Of a stretch of DNA of 64,000 bases, positions 17,638-27,245 are shown piece by piece. Position 1 is the first letter of the stretch; each line of letters begins with the position of its first letter. The notes under the pieces are model-generated. The model was not told the DNA's origin. It saw only the letters and a program-made list of their open reading frames with translations, and ran no database searches. This DNA comes from Labilibaculum sp. (lineage in GTDB: Bacteria > Bacteroidota > Bacteroidia > Bacteroidales > Marinifilaceae): the NCBI GenBank assembly GCA_016342745.1, contig JAEINT010000015.1:62001-126000 (forward strand). The letters run 5' to 3'. The position numbers and the translations under genes are program-made.

Positions 17638-20229
17638 TTACAAATTTCGAAAAACCAAATCACCATCTTCTACATCAATTAAAATCTTCTGATTAGAAGC
17701 AATGCTTTCCGACAAAATTTGCTTTGAAAGTTTGTTAAGCACTTCTCTTTGCAATACTCTTTTTATTGGTCTTGCTCCAAACTGTGGATCAAAGCCCGCA
17801 TTTCCAAGGTAATTAACTGCTGTTTCGCTCAGCTCTATACTTATTTCATTTTTTAGGAGCATCGATTTTACCATCTCGAACTGCAAGCGAACAATTTGCT
17901 TGACTTCCTCACGATCCAATGGTGTAAATACAATTGTTTCATCGATACGATTCAAAAACTCCGGACGAATACTCTTTTTAAGCAAATCGAGAACTTCATT
18001 TCTGGCTTCCCAGATTAATTCTCCTTTATTGTCCGAATTCATTTTCGCAATCTTTTCCTGAATCAAGTGAGAACCAACATTGGATGTCATGATAATAATC
18101 GTATTTTTAAAATCAACAACCCTTCCTTTGTTATCCGTTAATCTTCCATCATCCAATACCTGCAAAAGAATATTGAAAACATCAGGATGCGCTTTTTCAA
18201 TTTCATCTAACAATACCACAGAATATGGCTTTCTACGAACCGATTCTGTTAACTGTCCACCCTCATCGTAACCAACATATCCTGGAGGCGCTCCAATCAA
18301 CCTTGAAACCGAATGACGTTCCTGATACTCTGACATATCTATGCGCGTCATTTGATTTTCATCATCGAACAAAAATTCCGCTAAGGCTTTTGCCAATTCT
18401 GTTTTTCCAACTCCTGTTGTTCCCAAAAATATGAATGAGCCAATTGGCCTTTTGGTATCCTGTAATCCAGCTCTACTCCTTCGAACGGCATCTGCTACAG
18501 CCGAAATTGCTTCCTCCTGTCCTACCACTCTTTTATGAAGTTCAGTTTCCAAACCAAGCAATTTTTGTCTTTCACTCTTCAGCATTCTGTTTACAGGAAT
18601 TCCCGTCCAGCGCGATACCACATAAGCAATATCTTCACTTCCAACCTCTTCTTTGATCATAGCATCGGAATTCTGGTTAATTTTCAGTTGTTCATTCAAA
18701 CGCTCGATATTTTCCTCAATCTCCTTAACTTTTCCATAGCGAATCTCCGCAACTCTGGCATAATCTCCTTCTCGTTCTGCTTTTTCGGCCTCGAACTTCA
18801 GGTTTTCCAATTCCTCTTTATTGTTTTGAATGCCATCAATTACTTCTCGTTCTGCTTCCCATTTCGCTCTCTGTCGGTTACGTTCATCATTAAGCTCCGC
18901 AATCTCACGTGACAAATCTTCTAATTTCTTTTTATCATCTTCACGTTGAATCGCCATTCGTTCTATTTCCAGCTGCTTGATGCGTCTTTCAATTTCATCC
19001 AACTCCTCTGGCAAAGAATTCATTTCCAAACGCAATTTAGCTGCCGATTCATCAATCAAATCAATCGCCTTATCTGGCAAAAATCGATCTGAAATGTATC
19101 GTTGTGAAAGCTCAACAGCAGCAATAATCGCCTCATCTTTTATCTGAACTTTATGATGATTTTCATATTTCTCCTTCAATCCACGAAGAATAGAAATCGC
19201 ACTTAAAGTATCTGGTTCATTAACCATTACCTTCTGAAAACGTCTCTCGAGGGCCTTATCCTTTTCAAAGTATTTCTGATATTCATCTAAGGTTGTAGCA
19301 CCAATTGCTCGTAAATCTCCCCTTGCTAATGCAGGCTTTAAAATATTGGCAGCATCCATGGCACCTTCCCCTTTTCCTGCGCCAATAAGCGTATGAATTT
19401 CGTCGATAAACAACACAATATTCCCATCCGATTCAACTACTTCTTTAACCACTGACTTTAATCGCTCCTCGAATTCACCTTTGTATTTTGCTCCTGCAAT
19501 TAATGCGCCCATATCTAGAGAAAAAACTTGCTTGCTCTTTAAATTATCCGGAACATCGCCTTTTACAATCCGATGAGCTAAACCTTCCGCAATTGCTGTT
19601 TTACCAACGCCCGGTTCACCAATAAGAATTGGATTGTTTTTCGTCCTTCTCGATAATATTTGCAGGATCCTTCGGATTTCTTCATCGCGACCAATTACAG
19701 GATCGAGCTTCCCATTTCGAGCTCTTTCGTTCAAATCAACAGCAAATCTGCGTAAAGAATTAAATGTATCTTCGGTAGTTTGAGAATCAACTTTAGCTCC
19801 TTTTCGTAATTCATTTATAGCCGCAACCAAGTCTTTTTCATTTATCTGATTGTCCTTTAACAAGCTAGATATTTGCCCCTTTTCTTTTAATAAGCCCAAT
19901 AAAATATGCTCAAGAGAAACAAACTGATCACCCATTTTATTTGAAATATCAGTAGCTGCTTGCAAAGCACCCGAAGCTTCACGTGAAAGATAAGGTTCTC
20001 CTCCACTTACTTTTGGATAGCTTTCAATGATCTGATCGACCACCAATGTAAAGTTTTGTAAATTAACCCCTAATTTCTTCAATAGAAAATTGGTGATATT
20101 TTCCCCTTCAAGTAAAACACCTTTTAATAGATGTCCTGTATCAACAGCTTGTTGCTGTTTTCCAGAAGCAACTTGAAATGCTTTTTCTATTGCTTGCTGT
20201 GATTTAATTGTAAAATTATTGTAATTCAT
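17638..20229 (-). CDS. clpB: ATP-dependent chaperone ClpB
   Basis: ClpB is the cytosolic disaggregase that works with DnaK/DnaJ/GrpE. The 863-residue protein is full length: Clp N-terminal double repeat (about 1-150), first AAA+ domain with Walker A GEPGVGKTA near residue 207, Walker B VLFIDEIH, the long coiled-coil M domain (about 410-530), and the second AAA+ domain with GTTGVGKTEL and VVLLDEIEKAHPDVF. The M domain distinguishes it from ClpA/ClpC. It is monocistronic and divergent from osmC. I do not see a recognisable heat-shock operator in the upstream gap. Confidence 0.97.
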   Translation of the reverse strand: MNYNNFTIKSQQAIEKAFQVASGKQQQAVDTGHLLKGVLLEGENITNFLLKKLGVNLQNFTLVVDQIIESYPKVSGGEPYLSREASGALQAATDISNKMGDQFVSLEHILLGLLKEKGQISSLLKDNQINEKDLVAAINELRKGAKVDSQTTEDTFNSLRRFAVDLNERARNGKLDPVIGRDEEIRRILQILSRRTKNNPILIGEPGVGKTAIAEGLAHRIVKGDVPDNLKSKQVFSLDMGALIAGAKYKGEFEERLKSVVKEVVESDGNIVLFIDEIHTLIGAGKGEGAMDAANILKPALARGDLRAIGATTLDEYQKYFEKDKALERRFQKVMVNEPDTLSAISILRGLKEKYENHHKVQIKDEAIIAAVELSQRYISDRFLPDKAIDLIDESAAKLRLEMNSLPEELDEIERRIKQLEIERMAIQREDDKKKLEDLSREIAELNDERNRQRAKWEAEREVIDGIQNNKEELENLKFEAEKAEREGDYARVAEIRYGKVKEIEENIERLNEQLKINQNSDAMIKEEVGSEDIAYVVSRWTGIPVNRMLKSERQKLLGLETELHKRVVGQEEAISAVADAVRRSRAGLQDTKRPIGSFIFLGTTGVGKTELAKALAEFLFDDENQMTRIDMSEYQERHSVSRLIGAPPGYVGYDEGGQLTESVRRKPYSVVLLDEIEKAHPDVFNILLQVLDDGRLTDNKGRVVDFKNTIIIMTSNVGSHLIQEKIAKMNSDNKGELIWEARNEVLDLLKKSIRPEFLNRIDETIVFTPLDREEVKQIVRLQFEMVKSMLLKNEISIELSETAVNYLGNAGFDPQFGARPIKRVLQREVLNKLSKQILSESIASNQKILIDVEDGDLVFRNL

Positions 20230-20431
20230 ATTCTTAATTTTTCGATAACATCCACGTAAGGATTAACCTATCGTCTGAAATTATGCTGTCAAATAATCTG
20301 CCAATCACTGAGTTTATCATTAAACCTGAAATTATGTCTTACACAACCACTTAAAGCAAGTCAATTTGACATATTACCTGTGATTTATCTGAAATAATTT
20401 CAGACATGTTGATAAACAAACAAAATAATAG

Positions 20432-20460
20432 CGACACATGTCGATAATTGTATATATTTG
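20432..20460 (+). promoter_or_regulatory. Candidate osmC promoter with overlapping dyad
   Basis: A TATATTTG box at 20453-20460 matches TAnnTTTG and lies 33 bp before the osmC start. Immediately upstream, CGACA-CA-TGTCG (20432-20443) is a dyad sitting where a repressor would block RNA polymerase. Confidence 0.4.
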
Positions 20461-20493
20461 CAAGCTGAAAATTAAACAAATAAAAATTATCAT

Positions 20494-20907
20494 ATGAAAG
20501 CAACAACAACTTGGACCAAAGGGACGTCCTCAATCATTACAGATAACAGAGGCCATGAAGTAATAATTGACTTGCCAGAAGGAAAAGGTGGAGAAGATTT
20601 AGGAGCTACTGCATTTGAATTGTGTTTGATGAGTTACTCTGGATGCGTGAATACAATTTTCAATATCGTTTCTAAAAAAATGCGTTTTGAATTTGATGCT
20701 TTGGTTGTAGATACAATCGGATCACAAAAAGATGGCGCTCCAACATTCACTGACGTGGAGGTTGAATTAAGAATTGAATCTGAAGCAAGTGATGAAAAAA
20801 TTGAGAAATGCTTACAACAAACTTTGAAAATGTGTCCTGTAGGTGTTCTATTTCACCAAGCTGGTGTTAATACAACCTACAAAATTGAAAAATTACAGAA
20901 AGCATAA
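20494..20907 (+). CDS. OsmC-family peroxide-resistance / redox protein
   Basis: OsmC/Ohr proteins reduce organic or inorganic hydroperoxides with two cysteines in the cytosol. The 137-residue protein has both: one in LMSYSGCVNTIF near residue 51 and one in LKMCPVGVLFHQAG near residue 115. The length is normal. Its neighbour is a secreted peroxiredoxin-like gene on the same strand, but a terminator separates them. The subgroup looks OsmC/YhfA-like rather than Ohr. Confidence 0.88.
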   Translation: MKATTTWTKGTSSIITDNRGHEVIIDLPEGKGGEDLGATAFELCLMSYSGCVNTIFNIVSKKMRFEFDALVVDTIGSQKDGAPTFTDVEVELRIESEASDEKIEKCLQQTLKMCPVGVLFHQAGVNTTYKIEKLQKA

Positions 20908-20930
20908 GTAAAGCTTTATAATATTTCAAC

Positions 20931-20958
20931 CCCTTGCCTCTTTTGGTAAGGGATTTTT
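20931..20958 (+). terminator. Terminator of osmC
   Basis: The stem CCCTTgCC / GGtAAGGG is followed by ATTTTTTG 24 bp after the osmC stop. Confidence 0.7.
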
Positions 20959-21074
20959 TGTTTTAGCTCTGTTTTAACATCTTTTTAACGACTGCAATTG
21001 GCTTATTGTTTTAAGAACTTAAAATAAAAGATTAACTTGTCTTTTATTCTATTCAAATACAAAACAGCTTAAAA

Positions 21075-21656
21075 ATGAAACAAATATTAGTAGTTGCATT
21101 ACTATTTTTTAGTATTAGTAGTATTGCTCAAAAAAAAGAAAGTAGTGTTCTTGTTGGTGATAAAGCTCCTATGTTTAAAGCAATGGACCAAAATGGAAAT
21201 ACTGTAACGAGCAATGACATACTAGAGAAAGAGCAATTAATTGTTGTATTCTATCGCGGACAATGGTGCCCACTTTGCAACAAACACCTTTCTCATCTTC
21301 AGGAAAACGTGGCTAAATTTAAAGAGGCAGGTGCACGATTAGTAGCTATCTCACCAGAAATTCCTGTTAGCGTTGAAAAAACTGTAAAAAAGACAAAAGC
21401 TGAATATTCTGTATTACACGATGTTGATAGCAAAATAATGAAGCAATATGGTGTTGATTTTGTTTTAGCATCAAAAATGGTGGAGAAATACAAAGAGTAC
21501 GGTATCGACCTTACTGTCTCTAATGGAAATAGTGATCAAATACTTCCTGTGCCAGCGACCTATGTAATTGGAAAAGACGGCATCGTAAAATACGTGCAGT
21601 ACGATCCAGATTATAAAAATAGATCGAATGCTGAAGAAATTTTAAAACATTTATAA
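21075..21656 (+). CDS. Secreted AhpC/TSA-family thiol peroxidase or redoxin
   Basis: A 193-residue protein with a signal peptide (MKQILVVALLFFSISSIAQ), so it works in the periplasm. The redoxin domain begins VGDKAPMFKAMDQNG. The active site is VVFYRGQWCPLCNKHL near residue 65, with two cysteines in CxxC spacing and the RGxWCPxC pattern of peroxiredoxin-like proteins in the AhpC/TSA superfamily. It may reduce peroxides or periplasmic disulfides. It is monocistronic, with a strong terminator directly after it. Confidence 0.83.
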   Translation: MKQILVVALLFFSISSIAQKKESSVLVGDKAPMFKAMDQNGNTVTSNDILEKEQLIVVFYRGQWCPLCNKHLSHLQENVAKFKEAGARLVAISPEIPVSVEKTVKKTKAEYSVLHDVDSKIMKQYGVDFVLASKMVEKYKEYGIDLTVSNGNSDQILPVPATYVIGKDGIVKYVQYDPDYKNRSNAEEILKHL

Positions 21657-21660
21657 TACA

Positions 21661-21694
21661 AAAAGAGCCGAATTAATCTTCGGCTCTTTTTTTT
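21661..21694. terminator. Bidirectional terminator between redoxin and AraC regulator genes
   Basis: AAAAGAGCCGAA / TTCGGCTCTTTT with a six-base loop and long A/T tails lies between convergent genes. Confidence 0.9.
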
Positions 21695-22550
21695 ATATTA
21701 TTCGCTTATTGTATGTTCGATAGTCTTTAGGCGACATTTTATAATGCGTTTTAAACACGCGATAGAAATAACCAATATTCCCATACCCACAATCCGAAGC
21801 AATATTCTTTACAGAAGCATCCGTCATAATTAATAAGCGAGCTGCGTACTTAATTTTAGCTTCGTTTATAGTATCCGTTAAGGTCTTTCCGGTATACTTT
21901 TTCAAAATTCGATTGCAATGATCAAGCGATTTATTCGCTATGGATAAAAAACCATCAACTCCTTCTTTGAACACTACTGGTGAGTTGTAATTTTCCAGTG
22001 CAGACTGCAACCAGTAAGGCATTTCGGGATCATAACTCTCGTAGGATGGTTCTATAATTTCAAAAATAAACAAGAGCAATCGATCCAAATGAATGTTGTT
22101 CTTGGTTTGATTGATGATATGATCAGCTTTCCCACTCAACAAACACAGCTCCTCTTTAGGAACTCGAAAACTAAATGGCAAATGACTTTTACTCCAGAAA
22201 TAAAGATTGGTAGCTGGAAAATATCGTTCTCTGTAATAATCTAGAGTGCTACTTTTAAAAGCAAGATTCGTAATGGTTAAGCCTTTGGTTGCTGATTTTG
22301 CAATAAAGGTATGCTCATCACCAGGACGAAGCGTGCATAAATAGCCTGGAAATATTTTCACTTTCTCTCCATTAACTAAATGAAATCCTTCTCCCTCTTC
22401 TATCCAAAAAATCTCTGCATAATCATGTGTATGCATCTCAATATCGTCTTTCGAACGCAAGGTGACTCGCGCAAGATGAAAGACCTCTTTTGAATCTGTA
22501 AGAAAAGAATCGAGATTAAATTTCATGATTGAATTGGATGATTTAGCCAC
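21693..22550 (-). CDS. AraC-family transcriptional regulator with cupin sensor domain
   Basis: A 285-residue soluble regulator. The N-terminal 100 residues form a cupin-like ligand domain with MHTHDYAEIFWIEEGEGFHLVNGEKV. The C-terminal 100 residues are an AraC double helix-turn-helix ending in the consensus VKNIASDCGYGNIGYFYRVFKTHYKMSPKDYR. Proteins of this type sense sugars. It sits directly downstream of the GH92-glycyl radical operon on the same strand but behind a terminator, so it is probably a separately transcribed local regulator of that operon (inference). Confidence 0.88.
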   Translation of the reverse strand: MAKSSNSIMKFNLDSFLTDSKEVFHLARVTLRSKDDIEMHTHDYAEIFWIEEGEGFHLVNGEKVKIFPGYLCTLRPGDEHTFIAKSATKGLTITNLAFKSSTLDYYRERYFPATNLYFWSKSHLPFSFRVPKEELCLLSGKADHIINQTKNNIHLDRLLLFIFEIIEPSYESYDPEMPYWLQSALENYNSPVVFKEGVDGFLSIANKSLDHCNRILKKYTGKTLTDTINEAKIKYAARLLIMTDASVKNIASDCGYGNIGYFYRVFKTHYKMSPKDYRTYNKRII

Positions 22551-22579
22551 AGCAAAATAGAATTTTTATTCAACAAATA

Positions 22580-22610
22580 AAAAAGGGGCTGTATTTCTAA
22601 AACAGCCCCC
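22580..22610 (-). terminator. Terminator of the GH92-glycyl radical operon
   Basis: GGGGCTGT / ACAGCCCC with a nine-base loop, followed on the minus strand by TTTTTTATTTG, lies 33 bp after the GH92 stop. Confidence 0.85.
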
Positions 22611-22642
22611 TAACTAAAATTATTTCTAACAAATTCTAATAT

Positions 22643-25270
22643 CTATATTCCCCAATTTTTATTTGGCTCTGCTCCCATTTCAAACACCAATTCTCCGCCA
22701 GCAACTAAATCTTTATGATCTAATGTGCACTTTGAATATGCTTTGCCATTTAGTGTAGCAGACTGGATATACATGTTTTCTCTTGAGTTATTATTGGCGA
22801 TAACTGTGAACGTTTTTCCTTCACCAACGTTCATTGAAACCTTGTTGAATACAGGACTACAAATTTGATAAATAGGATCGCCTGGACAAGCTGGATAAAA
22901 TCCCATCGCACCAAATACATACCAAGAAGATACCTGACCACAATCATCATTTCCAGGAAGTCCTCCAACATCATTAAAGAAATATTTGAAAAGCATATCT
23001 CTAACAACTTTTTGCGTTTTCCAAGGCGTACCAATGAAATTGTATAGGTAAGGTGCATGCATTGAAAACTCATCACCAACATAATACATATCATTATCAA
23101 AAAATTCATCAAGGTAAGCTTCTAGTTTCTCATTTCCACCCATGAATTCAGCCAATCCTGGAACATCATGTGGCACTAATAAGGTATGATTCTTATAATA
23201 TACTTCGGTATCATGATCTGTTCCCTGTGCCCAAACACTGATACTTTTATCGTAAGGAGCTAACCATTCACCATTCAATTTCTTACCACGAACTAAACCC
23301 GTTTCCTTATCCAAAACATTTACGTATCGCTTAGAGCGTTTCATAAATTCATCATGCTGATCATCTTTACCCAAAGCTTTTGCCATTTGAGCAATGCAAT
23401 AATCATCGTAAGAAAACTCTAAGGTTCTTGCTACAGGTTCACCGTAAAATCCAAAGATGTCGGTAGGTACGTATCCTATATCATTAAAATAATCTATGCC
23501 TACTCGACCAGAGAATCCACGATTTCCTTTCACGTTCGCATTTTTCAACATGGCCTCGAATGCTAAGTCTGTATCAAAACCTCTAATTCCTTTCACATAT
23601 GCATCGGCAATTACCGCATCCGAATGAGTTCCCATCATAATACTACGATACCATGGGTTTGGCCACTTAGGAATCCAACCACCTTCTTTATAAGCATTCA
23701 ACATTCCGTTGATGATATCTGTAGTTTCCTGAGGTTTTAAAATCACCCAAAGAGGATGCAGAGATCTAAACGTATCCCAAATGGATAAATCGGTATACAT
23801 TTCCCCTTCGTGAACCTTATAATCGAAAGGACTAAAATACCTTCCTCCTTCATTTAGATTACGAGGGTTTACAAAACACTTGGTTAAGGCAGTGTAGAAA
23901 ATAGCTTTATCATCTTCAGTACCTTCAACCTGAATCATGTTTAACTCCTTCTCCCATACGGCAGCACTTTTCGTTACAGCTTTGTTAAAATCAAATTCAG
24001 GAAATTCTTCTTCCATATTTGCTCTTGCCTGCTCAATATCAATTAAGGAAGTAGCAACTTTCATCTTCACTTTCTCCTGATCTTTGGTAGCAAAAGTTAC
24101 ATATACTGCATTTCCATCAGCGCCTTTAAGTGCCATTTTAGGCCCATGACTAGGATCTAATTTCACTGGCTCTGCACATCGTAATTGCATCTCTGTTGTA
24201 CTTGATCCATCGTAATATTCAATGCGAATTTCGTATTTCTGCCCCTTTATTAGGTGAACCTTATGAGTATTAGTACCTGTTGCTCTATACATCCACTGAT
24301 CAATAACCATTTCATTGTTGATGTACATTCGAGTACCATCTTTGGTCGTTAATTCAAATCTATGTTCTCCTGAATGTCTTGCAACAAGAATTCCAGTATA
24401 TTCAACCGAAAAGAAGTCAGCTTTAACACCTTTAGCCGGTTCTTTCAGCCAATTGTAGTTCAATTCCGAATAGTTAACAAGTACATCCGGTTTTCCTTCC
24501 AACTTATCGTTGTTATAGTATTTAGCTTCGAATCCTTCTGGAACCAGATTAACATCAACTATATTTGGCAAAACATCTACATTATAAACCTCGAATTTCT
24601 TATCAAACTTAGCAACAAAATGATTTTTGAAATGCCCTGCAATAACCGAATACCCCTCAATCTCATTTCTCTCTGGAATTACTTTATAATTTCCAGGGAC
24701 AAATACACCATCAATTAATACCGATGAGGATTCTGACTCAGGAAAAGTAAACTGAAAAAATGCTGTTTTAGCAGCCGCTGTAAATTCAGCTTTAATATTA
24801 TAATCATCTAATTGAACAGCGTAGTAATGTGGTTTAGCCACTTCAGTATCATGACTAAATTTAGATGCGCGATCCTCAGCTCCAATTTTTACGTCACCAG
24901 TCATTGGCATAACACACATTGCTCCCCAATCTCCTACAACTGCTCCATTTGGATAGCGAGTTCCACGAAAGCCTTGAATTGCTTCCTGATCGTACCAATA
25001 TGGTACCGGCACAGTAATTACTCTCTTCGTAAAAACTGCAGTTTGTGGTGTCCAATGTGTTAAAGCAGATGGATTACCAACAATAGGTGAAACATAGCCC
25101 ATCGGTTCTTCTACCTCTGTTACGGTAATATCAGCAATACTAGCTGCTGTTCCAACTCTTGTATCCACATAGTTTAATACTGATTCTTTCTTTCCTGACT
25201 GCGTATTGCACCCCAAAAAGCTTATACTCACAATACCTATCGCAAGGCATTTTCTAAAAAAACATTTCAT
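22643..25270 (-). CDS. GH92 alpha-mannosidase lipoprotein with inserted PA14 domain
   Basis: An 875-residue GH92 enzyme. The lipobox SFLGC at residues 17-21 predicts a lipoprotein, likely surface or outer-membrane. A PA14 carbohydrate-binding module is inserted at about residues 250-375 (EGFEAKYYNN ... FSVEYTGILVARHSGEHRFELTTKDGTRMYI). The GH92 core follows: LSIWDTFRSLHPLWVI, MGTHSDAVIADAYVKGIRGFD, GDEFSMHAPYLYNFIGTPWKTQ with the presumed acid Glu, and GNDDCGQVSSWYVFGAMGFYPACPG. The residue after the presumed catalytic Glu is Phe, where the neighbouring GH92 has Pro. It is the last gene of the five-gene glycyl radical operon, which points to supply of mannose or a mannose derivative. Confidence 0.92.
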   Translation of the reverse strand: MKCFFRKCLAIGIVSISFLGCNTQSGKKESVLNYVDTRVGTAASIADITVTEVEEPMGYVSPIVGNPSALTHWTPQTAVFTKRVITVPVPYWYDQEAIQGFRGTRYPNGAVVGDWGAMCVMPMTGDVKIGAEDRASKFSHDTEVAKPHYYAVQLDDYNIKAEFTAAAKTAFFQFTFPESESSSVLIDGVFVPGNYKVIPERNEIEGYSVIAGHFKNHFVAKFDKKFEVYNVDVLPNIVDVNLVPEGFEAKYYNNDKLEGKPDVLVNYSELNYNWLKEPAKGVKADFFSVEYTGILVARHSGEHRFELTTKDGTRMYINNEMVIDQWMYRATGTNTHKVHLIKGQKYEIRIEYYDGSSTTEMQLRCAEPVKLDPSHGPKMALKGADGNAVYVTFATKDQEKVKMKVATSLIDIEQARANMEEEFPEFDFNKAVTKSAAVWEKELNMIQVEGTEDDKAIFYTALTKCFVNPRNLNEGGRYFSPFDYKVHEGEMYTDLSIWDTFRSLHPLWVILKPQETTDIINGMLNAYKEGGWIPKWPNPWYRSIMMGTHSDAVIADAYVKGIRGFDTDLAFEAMLKNANVKGNRGFSGRVGIDYFNDIGYVPTDIFGFYGEPVARTLEFSYDDYCIAQMAKALGKDDQHDEFMKRSKRYVNVLDKETGLVRGKKLNGEWLAPYDKSISVWAQGTDHDTEVYYKNHTLLVPHDVPGLAEFMGGNEKLEAYLDEFFDNDMYYVGDEFSMHAPYLYNFIGTPWKTQKVVRDMLFKYFFNDVGGLPGNDDCGQVSSWYVFGAMGFYPACPGDPIYQICSPVFNKVSMNVGEGKTFTVIANNNSRENMYIQSATLNGKAYSKCTLDHKDLVAGGELVFEMGAEPNKNWGI

Positions 25271-25367
25271 TTATAATGGTTTACAGGTTATCTTATTTAC
25301 AAATCGTTTTACCATTTCTAAAGGCTCAACTTACTGATTTAAAATATCTTTTTCTTAGTGGTTTTTT

Positions 25368-26771
25368 TTATTCCTTTGCTTTCACCCAAGCACTTTCAAT
25401 ATCTTCCAGAGACAATCCTTTTGTTTCGGGTACCGATTTTAATATAAATGGTACAGGTAAACAACATACTGCAAAAATGAAAAATGTTCCAGCAGGAGTT
25501 AAAGTTTCTAACATCCAAGGTACAACCTGACCAATCACGGCAGTTCCTACCCAAACCGAGAGCGTTGCAACAGACATTGCTCTACCTCTAACTTTAGTTG
25601 GGTAAATTTCAGATAACAATACCCAAAGAACCGGTCCGTATCCAACAGCAAATGACATAATGAATGTTAAGATGAAAACGATCAATAAATACCCTTGAGT
25701 CATTTCCAAAATGAACAAAGTTCCAACCGCAATTAGAGAAATGAACATTCCAATAATTCCACCTTTCATTAGATTCTTACGTCCAAATTGATCAATTTTC
25801 ATGATTGCATAAACCGTTGCAAGCACATTTACAGCACCAATCACAACCTGACCACCTAGCGCATCGCTCAATTGCAGACCTGCTTCTTCCATAATTCTAG
25901 GTCCGTAATAAATGATTGCGTTAATTCCTGTAAACTGTGACAAAAGAGCCAAAGCAACACCTACAAATACAGCAATTCTAATTCCTGGTTGCAAAAGCAT
26001 AGACCATGAGCTTTCGCCCTCTTTCTCTATTGCGTTTTTAATCGACTTCAATTCTTTTTTTGCTACCTCGGCGCCATTAATTTTCGCTAATACAGAACCA
26101 GCTTCTTCATTTCTGTTCTTAGATGCGTACCATCTTGGACTCTCAGGTACTACAAACATAGCTGCAAAGAAAAGAAGTGCAGGAATAACCTCACTACCAA
26201 ACATTGAACGCCAAACTTCACTCACAAAAACGGTATGTAGTAAGCTTCCCTCTGCAAAAGAAACACTTGATTCTCCTCCACCTAATAATAAAGCATTCGC
26301 AAAATAAGCACAAAGGATACCAAGGGTAATTGCGAATTGATATAATGCAACCATTCGTCCTCTAACATTTGCAGGAGATACTTCTGAAATGTATAGAGGT
26401 GATAACATTGAAGCGATTCCAACCCCCAAACCACCTACCAAACGGTAAATAATCAATTCGGTATGACTCCCACATACGGCACATCCAATTGCTGATATTG
26501 AAAAAAGTAAACCAGATGCGATCAAGGATTTTTTTCTTCCAAAGCGATCGGATAGTTCACCTGCAAAAGCAACACCAACGATACAGCCAACCAAAGCAGA
26601 GCTAACGAACCAGCCTTCCATTACCGTATCCAGTGCAAATTTATCTTTAACGAATCCTATGGTACCGGAAATCACTGCGGTATCATAACCAAATAGAAAA
26701 CCACCAAAAGCGGCAGCTAATGCTATAAATAGCAAGTAAGTTTTGTTTGTTTTTTGAGTTCGAGATGTCAT
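25368..26771 (-). CDS. Sugar:proton symporter, MFS SP family (XylE-like)
   Basis: A 467-residue protein with 12 membrane helices in the inner membrane. Sugar-porter signatures are clear: GYDTAVISG near residue 29, DRFGRKKSL in loop 2-3, PESPRWYASKNR before the central loop, QFTGINAIIYYGPRI in helix 7, and PETKGLSLEDIE at the C terminus. XylE/GLUT-type transporters carry hexoses or pentoses, but the sugar cannot be read here. It lies between the cupin gene (20-bp gap) and GH92, so it likely imports the sugar released by that mannosidase and used by the glycyl radical enzyme. Confidence 0.93.
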   Translation of the reverse strand: MTSRTQKTNKTYLLFIALAAAFGGFLFGYDTAVISGTIGFVKDKFALDTVMEGWFVSSALVGCIVGVAFAGELSDRFGRKKSLIASGLLFSISAIGCAVCGSHTELIIYRLVGGLGVGIASMLSPLYISEVSPANVRGRMVALYQFAITLGILCAYFANALLLGGGESSVSFAEGSLLHTVFVSEVWRSMFGSEVIPALLFFAAMFVVPESPRWYASKNRNEEAGSVLAKINGAEVAKKELKSIKNAIEKEGESSWSMLLQPGIRIAVFVGVALALLSQFTGINAIIYYGPRIMEEAGLQLSDALGGQVVIGAVNVLATVYAIMKIDQFGRKNLMKGGIIGMFISLIAVGTLFILEMTQGYLLIVFILTFIMSFAVGYGPVLWVLLSEIYPTKVRGRAMSVATLSVWVGTAVIGQVVPWMLETLTPAGTFFIFAVCCLPVPFILKSVPETKGLSLEDIESAWVKAKE

Positions 26772-26791
26772 AGTTTTGTTATTGTTGGGTC

Positions 26792-27244
26792 TTATTTAGT
26801 TATTCCGACTTGGGTATTATCGGATAAAGTTTTTTTAAGTTTTTGGGTCAATTTAATGTGTTCATCCATGCTAAGATTTACAATTTCATATTCTCCCAAA
26901 TGGCTGTTCTTATCTTCAAAAATCAATACTTCGGCATCTTCGTGCAAAGCAATATTGTGCCAAACCATTTTAGGTATATTATACACAATTCCTTCTTTCA
27001 TAAAAGTCATTTCATAAGAAACAAAATTGTTATCTTTTCTTTCCGCGGCAATCAATATGGCACTTCCTTTTAAAAGTACAAATAGTTCATCGGTCTTAAA
27101 ATGTATATCAAGGCTTTTTATATTACCAATTTCTTGATTTTGGATGTAATTAATTTGAGCGACCTGCCATTCACCACTAATATACAGGGGAGAAAAACCT
27201 TCTCCCTTATGTCTGTATTCTTGCATTAATTTTATGTCTTTCAT
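26792..27244 (-). CDS. Small cupin-fold protein in the glycyl radical operon
   Basis: A 150-residue single-domain cupin. The barrel is suggested by HFKTDELFVLLKGSAILIAA (motif 1 region, but with few metal-binding His) and GIVYNIPKMVWHNIALHEDAEVLIFED (motif 2 region with the conserved His). It starts 1 bp after the glycyl radical enzyme gene and ends 20 bp before the transporter, so co-expression is certain in practice. Roles to consider are sugar isomerase or epimerase, mutarotase-like enzyme, or sensor. I do not recognise a characterised family. Confidence 0.65.
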   Translation of the reverse strand: MKDIKLMQEYRHKGEGFSPLYISGEWQVAQINYIQNQEIGNIKSLDIHFKTDELFVLLKGSAILIAAERKDNNFVSYEMTFMKEGIVYNIPKMVWHNIALHEDAEVLIFEDKNSHLGEYEIVNLSMDEHIKLTQKLKKTLSDNTQVGITK

Positions 27245-27245
27245 C

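Noticed and set aside
24374-25063. Plus-strand open frames inside the GH92-PA14 gene
   Set aside because: They are shadows of the minus-strand gene, with no recognisable domain.
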